A DNA stretch of 64,000 bases, taken from contig NC_084893.1 of assembly GCF_958979055.1 (NCBI RefSeq), positions 29,114,487 to 29,178,486 of the forward strand, given 5' to 3'. Position numbers and translations under genes: made by a program. This DNA comes from Alnus glutinosa. Lineage: Eukaryota; Streptophyta; Magnoliopsida; Fagales; Betulaceae. The stretch's first letter is position 1. Each line of letters begins with the position of its first letter. The notes beneath the pieces are model-generated. The model searched no databases. It had not been told where the DNA came from and was given only the letters and a program-made list of their open reading frames with translations. Shown one piece after another: positions 56,946-64,000 of the stretch.

Positions 56946-58733
56946 TTAAGTGTAAACCAAAACATCACCTTCTTCGTTGTTTCCCATTGATGATTGTTTC
57001 TCTGCCATAATCAAGGCTACCATACGTTTGACAGTTGCAAGCTCTTCTTGTTGTGCTTCGTACAAAGTCTTCAAACGTTCAATCTCAGCAGCCATTTCTT
57101 GTTCTTTGGGAGTAGGCCCACTAGAGATTGATCCTTGTCCGGAGGTATAAGAGGTGGATTTACCGGGAGTCGGCCCTAGCCCTACCCCGCGTACACGACC
57201 GGGATGTTCTCGTCCTAGCACTTGTGCACACGCATCGTTATGCGACCAATAGATTGACCCCTGTGAACACACTCGTTCTGCAGGCGACTGATTCACAATA
57301 ATTTCTCTTATCTTCTCCTGCACAAAACATCCGCGGGTGAGAATTTGAACCTAGAACTAATATTTTGTATTTACCACTTACGATAGTTTCTCCAGCCGCC
57401 GCATTCACAGGGTTCCCATCTTTCTTGGTGTGCGAGACAATGAACATATCATCTCGGTTCGGTGTTTCTCCTATGTCTTCCTCCTGCAATATCATTAAAA
57501 TTATCAGTTATAAGCATATTATATTAATTAATTACGTACAAGCTGTGAACGTTTATCTATTAGACATACCATTTCTCGTGCAACCTGTGCGATGCTCTTG
57601 GATCCCAAAGTGTGAAGAAGTGTGTTTTGGCCACGGCTTATCTTGGACTTCAACGCTCTCTCCTATAAATTTGGTAATGTAAATATATTGATTTCTTCTA
57701 CAAAGAAAAGACCAATAAGAAATACATTAAAATACCTTATCAGCTGAAGACAATCACGTATCAACTTGCATTTCGAAGTCTTCTGCATCAAACACTGGCG
57801 CTGGTGAAGCCCTATTGACCACAGATTGTACGGTATCACCTTCTTTCAACTTTAGACTCTTCTTCACCTCGTACCCGTGTTGCCTTCTTTTCTTTGCTAG
57901 GTCCTTCAACGTTAATCTTTTTATGTGCGCAAGTAGGTGAATAGGCTCAAAATAAAATTTTTGCTACACAGAAAATGATATCCCATATATTAATTAATTG
58001 GAAATGTAAGACTACAAAAACTATAAATAAGAAATTATTGACATGGAAATAGAAATTTTGTTACCGTTAGGGTGCGCCACATATCTTCCTTTCCTTCCAA
58101 TGGTAATGTCCTCCAGTTACCATGCAGCCGTACGAATTTACCACTTCTTACGATCTTCCCACAAATTCTTCTAAATTTCTCAACCCTCGGGCCGGTTGCT
58201 TGGTAGGATAGGTTGAATTCGATCACCACCTTTTCCCCATCAGGTATGTGCCATATGTCCTTAGGACTACCAACAGTCCTAACATTCTTTCTACCCTGCT
58301 CATCTGCAATTCATAAAAAAAATGTTAGTCACACTTGATTATTACTATAATAGTAAAAGATTACTAAAGTGATTGACTACCATCAAATATAAAAATAATT
58401 CATACCTATTGTGTAAACTTTCCCATCCCGTAATATACGCGGCACCCGAGTAGTACCACTATGTTGTGAAGTCTCGGGTACTGATTGTGCTGATGATCCA
58501 AACTCCATACTAGGTGCTAGACATTGTTCAGAATCTACAACCCCTTGTGTCTCGTTAGGGTCCTGTGTCGTTTCGTCTGATCCTACAACCGGTTGGTCAT
58601 GTACTATATGCTGAGAATGTACGCCCCCTTGTGTCTCGTTAGGGTCTTGTGTCGTATCATCCGACCCTACAACCGGTCGCTCACTCGGTGTGCGGTCTAT
58701 AGGCGTCCAAAAATCCTCTCCTGGTCGTGGCAT
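56946..58733 (-). pseudogene. CACTA TNPA-like protein gene (plant transposase family)
   Basis: Exonic pieces in order: about 58405-58733 (MPRPGEDFWTPIDRTPSERP, with an internal repeat of PVVGSD[DE]TTQDPNETQG); about 58066-58304 (DIWHIPDGEKVVIEFNLSYQ, then GKFVRLHGNWRTLP, the conserved core of the Ptta/En/Spm plant transposase family); about 57735-57960; short exons near 57590-57665 and 57380-57485 (EEDIGETPNRDDMF); and 56946-57318, with a coiled coil (EIERLKTLYEAQQEELATVK). The protein should bind the subterminal repeats. An in-frame TGA at 57754-57756, where Trp is expected, breaks the frame. Exon borders are approximate. The 16-residue internal repeat is not from splicing. Confidence 0.75.
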
Positions 58734-58925
58734 TCTTTGTTTAGGGGGCTACCTACAAACACATGAAAATTGGTCACATTTAATAGTAAATAAAGTATTC
58801 AATATTTTTTGCAACACAAACGACATGCAAAGAAAATAAAAGTGAGACGACTATAAGTCATTCTAGACACCATATAATTGAATTCTATATCATAGTTTAA
58901 CCATATTCTAACATACAATTATTAT

Positions 58926-61900
58926 GTTACTTGTGTGGCCAGTACATTAGCACGTGCACAATCAATGTCATCAAAACCAACGTCACCCGTTACGTTGACG
59001 TTGAACGGCTCGTGCTCATGATAACTGTCAGCCTCAACAGAATCATCACTTTCACCACTGCCAACATCTTACACATTTCTAGGTTTTGTCCTTACAGCAA
59101 CAGCCCAATTTGGATTTTTAGGATCCTCGACATAATACACCTGCGATACTTGATTTGATAGTACGAACGGATCATCGGTTAGTCGCGCACCCGTGTGTAT
59201 TAGGTTCTTGAAATTGACAAGATCGAATCCATATTCGTCTTTTTTGTATCCCTTATTCGGTTGAATGTCGGCCCAATCGCACTTGAAAAGCACATACCGT
59301 GTCAAGTCGTAGTATGTAACATCGATTATTCGAGTTAGCTTACCGTAGTAGGTGGGACCATCTTCAATGGTAACACACACTCCACTGTTTTGACTTTTTT
59401 TTTCTTCATCGACATTCAGGGTGCGGTATAACACGCCATTAACCACATACCGCTTATATTCTACAGCATCAAACATTGGGCCTTTAGCATGACTTACAAG
59501 TTTCTCTCCCAATGTTCTTCTATCCGCCTCGACCAACTTATCAACCTGTGATTTAGACACATTGTTTAATCCGGGTTTCATGATGCTTTTATAGGCAAAT
59601 AATTATTCAAACCAACAATTCTCTTACGTATGACTTGTACCAATTACAGAATTGGTCCCTCTGTTGCTTCTCCAACTGTTGATGCGAGATACGTTCCCGG
59701 TTGTTTTGTTCCATTAGCGACTCCATGTGCATCCTATACGTCAACAAAAGATGTATAGGTTACTTTTCATTGTATTTAGAGGCGTATAATACGTATTTAC
59801 TAATGTCACTCACGTGCGAAATTGAAGGAAATCGTCAGAGTTGAATAAAATATATCTGTGTGCTTGCTCAAACGTGATATTATCAAGTTGTATCCAATTG
59901 GTCGCCCCTCTCGATTCCTCTTGGTGTCTTGGGGCCTTATTGTGGACCGTTGGCGCCGTCACTAAATATCGCGAGCAAAATGTCAACAATTCATCTCCAA
60001 TGTAACCCTCTGCAATAGACCCTTCGGGTGCGGCCTTATTACGAACGGTACGTTTATATCTACCAAGGCACCTACATTAAAGGCAGACCATGAGACCATC
60101 ACATAAGACATATATATTGTAATAGGTCATTCGGTTGAACAAATATCAAGTTAACAGAATTTTAACATTACCTCTCAACGGGATACATCCACCTGTAGTG
60201 TACCGGTCCGCCCAGTTTGCATTCACGTACTAAATGTATGATTACGTGCACCATGGATGTAAAAAAACCCGGAGGGAATATTTGTTCCAATTTGCACAAG
60301 ATTATGGGTATTTGATTCTCTAAACGATCCAGATTTTCCACCCTCAGTGTTTTTGAACAAATATCCCTAAAGAACCCACATAGCTCAATCAAAGGCCTCA
60401 CAACATCATCCGGTAAGTTTCCTCGAAGTGCAATTGGCATGAGTTGTTGCATGATTATGTGATTGTCATGACTCTTCAAACCCCCAACAGTACATTCCTT
60501 GAGCTTGACACAACGTGATACATTTGAAGAATATCCATCGGGCACTCTAACATCATGGAACACTTGCAGGAAGTCAGTCTTCTCTTTTTTCGTCATTGTG
60601 AAACAAGATGCGGGAAAATATGTTTTACCGTTTTCCGCGATAAATGGTCAGAGTTCTGGTCTCAATTTCATCTTACGCAAGTCTTGACGTGCTTCGTGGT
60701 TGTCTTTGGTTTTACCGCTCATGTCCAATAGCGTGCCAAGTATGTTATCAACCACATTTTTCTCTGTGTGCATCACATCAATGTTATGACGTAGTAATTG
60801 ATATTTCCAATAAGGCAAATCATATAATACACTTCGCCTCTTCCAATCTACTTCCCCAACCGGCAACTTCTGTCCTGTCGTTGCCCGATTGACAACACAC
60901 TCTAACTGGCTCATGATCTCATCGCCATCCGGCACTTTGGGAGGACCAACCATTTCCTGCGCACCGTTGAATCGTCTCTTGTTTCTTCTCCATGGATGAT
61001 CCGGAGGCAACCATCGCCTATGTCCCATAAAGCAGAATTTTTTACCATAAGTTAGCCACGTTGATTGCGTTTCATGCCTACAACAAGGACATGGTTTCCG
61101 GCCATGTGTACTCCAACCTGACAAATCACCGTATGCCTGAAAATCATTTATCGTCCACATTAAGGCCGAATGCATTGTGAAATATTTTTTCGATGTTACA
61201 TCAAAAGTTTCTACCCCTACTTCCCATAGTTTTTTCAACTCACTTACAAGGGGTGCTAGATACACATCTATATTCTGTCCTGGTGCATTCGGACTAGGGA
61301 TAATCAAGCTTAACATAAAATACGGTTGCTTCATGCACATCCAAGGAGGCAAATTGTAGGGTATTAACATTACCGGCCAAGTACTGTGACTAGAGGACAT
61401 GTTCCCAAAAGGATTAAAGCCATCTGCCGCTAAACCAAGCCTCACATTTCGCGGGTCTGATGCGAATACTGGGTAACGTGAATCGAATGCCTTCCATGCT
61501 TCTCCATCGGCCGGATGCCTCAACACACCGTCTTTTGTACGGCCTTGAGCGTGCCACTTCATTTGTGGCGATGTATGATGGGACATAAACAACCTCTGCA
61601 GCTTTGGTATTAGAGGAAACCAACGCAACACTTTGACCGGCTTTTTTTTCAAACTTTTTGTCGACCCATCTTCATTAGTTAAGTCATCCTTCCACCTGGA
61701 CTCATTGCAGAATGTACATTTGTTCAACTTTTCATTTTCCCTCCAAAACAACATACAACCTTTGCGACAAGCCGATATCTTCTCATACTCAAGGCCCAAA
61801 TCCTTCAAGTACTTTTTTGCCTCGTATGTGTCTTTAGGCAAACTTGTGTCCGGAGGCATCAGCTCATTGATGAATTCGAGCAACATGGAGAATGATGTAT

Positions 61901-62474
61901 TGCTCCAACCGCTCATACACTTAATACTATATAGACGCACAATAGCTCCCAATTTGCTATGTTTTGTATTTCCATGGAGTGGCGTATCGGCATCCTTTAG
62001 CAATTCTTCTAACTTATTCGGCACCCTGTTAGAGTCGTCAATTTCAACATCCACAGACTCGAATTCGGCTTCGGCGTTAACTCCCACTTGAGGCCCACCG
62101 ACTTCTACACAAACATCGTGCATCACAAAAACGTCAGTAAGCATGTCTTGCATCCCACTGGACCCCCCATTTAGTGGAACGCTATCCACTTGAAGCGTCC
62201 TGGGAGCTTCATGTGTTGTCTCGTTATGAACGGGAGGGATAGGTAATTCCCCATGCATTATCCACTCAGTGTAACCCTCAATAATCCCAGCACCTGACGT
62301 TAAATGGGCAAATACAACTTCACAGGACCATGATTTGCCCAACAAACACTTCTTACAGGGGCACACAATGACCCCTTTTCTACTCTCATGTTCACGTGCA
62401 AATTTCACAAACGCCATAACCCCGCGAATATACTCTCGCGAACTTCGTGGCAACTTCATCCAACTCTTATCCAT
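58926..62474 (-). pseudogene. CACTA TNP2-type transposase gene with nonsense codons
   Basis: The start is MDKSWMKLPRSSREYIRGVM at 62474 (an upstream in-frame ATG at 62564 is less likely). Domains in order: the transposase-associated zinc domain (IVCPCKKCLLGKSW); then the Transposase_21 core, with LFWRENEKLNKCTFCNESRW, RNVRLGLAADGFNPFGNMSS, WSTHGRKPCPCCRHETQS and HNIDVMHTEKNVVDNILGTL; then a DUF4218 region (60172-60596; HDNHIIMQQLMPIALRGNLP); then exons at 59814-60071 and about 59628-59733; then a DUF4216 region (59069-59585; YVVNGVLYRTLNVDEEKKSQ). TGA at 60648-60650 and TAA at 59069-59071 interrupt otherwise open frames that continue on both sides. The junction between the last two exons is not resolved in frame. 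The CDS is otherwise well preserved. Confidence 0.88.
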
Positions 62475-62574
62475 CTTTCTAACTACATCATGTGAAGAAG
62501 AAAAAAATAATGAAAACTGAAAAAACAGAGGTGTTGTTCCTGTGCAAAAACTATTAGAAGACATTTTTATGGTA

Positions 62575-63850
62575 ACAAAAACATATATACCGCATAAGCT
62601 ATATGGTTGTTCATGTACAGATTATGTTTCTAATAAAGGGTTAATCGTTCACGAAAGTTAGAAATATGAAAAGATGAACAAATTATGTATATGTCAAGTT
62701 TAGCAATCTTAAATCCCATGTCAAAACAAGACCTAAACACCATGTGGATTCATTTATAACTTCAATAATGTGTCTAAGCAATATTAATGTCAATAACACA
62801 GTAGTTGTCCAGTTCTAATTTGTCCAACATACAAGTTATTATATAGCCTACCAATATTTTAATTAAGATAAACATTAGAAACAATATTTTTATTGTTTAA
62901 CAAAAGAAAATCATTTGATCCAAGGGTTCAGTTTGTCTGATTAGCGGTGGGTGATACAAATAACAAATCCTAAGGGCACACATTTTCAGACAGTTGGGTC
63001 CACCTCAAAGAACTCCTGTAATGGGGACTTGTTTTTATTTGGCTTGACACAAAATGAAGATGGAAAAGTAGATGGCTTGTTTGATGAATGAAGATAAAGG
63101 CTGAAATTTAGTCCTCTCTCAGCCACTTGCTTAATGAACTGGTGCAGATTGAAAGTGTAGCCAAACAAAATCACATCCTACTTCACTCAACATTTAGGTG
63201 ATTGACACAAAACCCCACATTTTATCCTTTTTGGCTTTTTTTCTAAGACTTGTCCTTTTGTGGGTTTGTGCTCATTAGGCAAAATATGGAGAATCTCATT
63301 TTTTTTTTTATTTTTTATTTTTTATTTATTTTTTTTTATTTTTTTTGTGGGTTTAGGGTATAAAAAGTTATGCTCTCAATCATCGACCAATAATTTCATA
63401 TTAAGTTCTAATAAAATGAAAACATATATAATCCAAGTCGTTTGGCCGATGAATTTGATGGTGTAAACTCGTCAACAAGATGTTTTCAAAAATACAAAGA
63501 CTACATAATATTTCTGTGTAGTTAATTTGTTAGCTCTTATTGGGAGTGAGGGTGCTTTGTTGTTTTTGTGTACTAGTTAAGTCTGGTCAAATGAAGCTTA
63601 TTTAACAAAACGAATGATTTGAAAGCAGAATTTATTTAGGCCACAAAGCAGAGTTTATGTATAGTAGGGCACAAGTTTGGTTTAATAAAATTTGTTAAAA
63701 AGTACTTTAATATTGGTTGAGTGTTTGGATAATAATAGTATAAAAAGTATGTTTTTATGGACAAATTACCAATAAACACTATTTATAAAAAAAAAAAACC
63801 TAACGGTTGTCAAGCCACTATTATCTTTTAAAATTAATGTGATAATGTGC

Positions 63851-63917
<67 letters not shown>

Positions 63918-64000
63918 TATAAATAAAAATATCTATCTCTTTAACTTATGAAAATAGTTCAATATAAATCTTCTTAATTTATGTGCCCACACATGATTTT
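62575..64000. other. Intergenic DNA right of the CACTA genes
   Basis: No gene recognised and no CACTA terminus or subterminal repeats found. A TA microsatellite of about 54 bases lies at 63857-63911. A T-rich low-complexity tract is at 63299-63348. Confidence 0.5.

Larger units (their letters stand above)
55827..62574 (-). mobile_element. CACTA (En/Spm) DNA transposon, near-complete, decayed
   Basis: The left boundary is CACTACAAAAAAA at 55827, the diagnostic CACTA terminus. About 13 copies of an ACCGTC(C/T) word in alternating orientation follow within 260 bp. The interior encodes, on the minus strand, a TNP2-type transposase (about 58926-62474) followed by a TNPA-like gene (56946-58733), the order usual for CACTA elements read from the 5' end. 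No matching TTTTTGTAGTG terminus or GACGGT repeats appear between 62574 and 64000. The 5' end is therefore deleted or lies outside the window, and the end coordinate given is only the last transposase-linked base. Nonsense codons make it non-autonomous now. Confidence 0.92.

Noticed and set aside
61633..62091. 152-codon plus-strand frame.
   Set aside because: It is the opposite-strand shadow of the conserved CACTA transposase.
13907..63911. TA, GA and A/T homopolymer tracts scattered through the window as possible regulatory sites.
   Set aside because: They are ordinary microsatellites. Only those with gene-appropriate spacing were listed as TATA candidates.
1..64000. CRISPR array, bacterial operon or prophage.
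   Set aside because: Introns, plant gene families and plant transposons throughout. No regularly spaced short repeats with unique spacers. The only regular array is the contiguous 131 bp tandem repeat.

Overview
The window reads as nuclear DNA of a woody eudicot. It is AT-rich, has plant-type introns and carries nested transposable elements. The protein families (OPT transporter, EMC8/9, GBF-interacting protein, BCS1-like AAA-ATPase, XIP aquaporin) are plant families. The repeat set looks Fagales-like to me, but that is an impression and not a demonstrated identification.

Layout. 0.69-5.5 kb: a decayed endogenous pararetrovirus-like (caulimovirid-type) block. It has a coat-like region with a damaged zinc knuckle, a coiled-coil ORF, a promoter-like region and a tRNA-Met-type primer site, but no reverse transcriptase. 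A ~620 bp hAT-like element has inserted into it. 5.5-8.4 kb: AT-rich spacer with two fold-back elements. 8.4-12.2 kb (+): a complete 7-exon oligopeptide transporter (753 aa). 12.5-15.5 kb: a pseudogene cluster with a PPR remnant, a broken duplicate of the nearby EMC8/9 locus and an XIP aquaporin pseudogene. 16.9-20.1 kb (-): EMC8/9, 5 exons, 204 aa. 23.6-26.6 kb (-): a two-RRM glycine-rich hnRNP, 6 exons, 349 aa. 28.7-31.2 kb: a 5'-truncated LINE and inverted repeats. 32.1-38.2 kb (+): GBF-interacting protein 1-like, 9 exons, 754 aa. 39.8-42.0 kb (-): nucleotide-sugar/TPT-family transporter, 7 exons, 384 aa. 42.2-48.1 kb: a dense MITE and hAT graveyard. 48.1-49.6 kb (-): AAA-ATPase of the BCS1-like/ASD class, 2 exons, 456 aa. 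51.2-52.5 kb: a fold-back element, a 4 x 131 bp tandem array and hairpin MITEs. 54.0-54.2 kb: an orphan coiled-coil exon. 55.8-62.6 kb: a nearly complete CACTA (En/Spm) element on the minus strand. It has one terminus with about 13 subterminal repeats, a TNP2-type transposase and a TNPA-like gene, with at least three nonsense codons. Its other terminus was not found before the window ends.

The host genes are unrelated housekeeping or transport genes and show no sign of co-functioning. For the six intact host genes I derived exon junctions by hand from GT/AG sites. In each case the summed coding length is a multiple of three, which supports the models.
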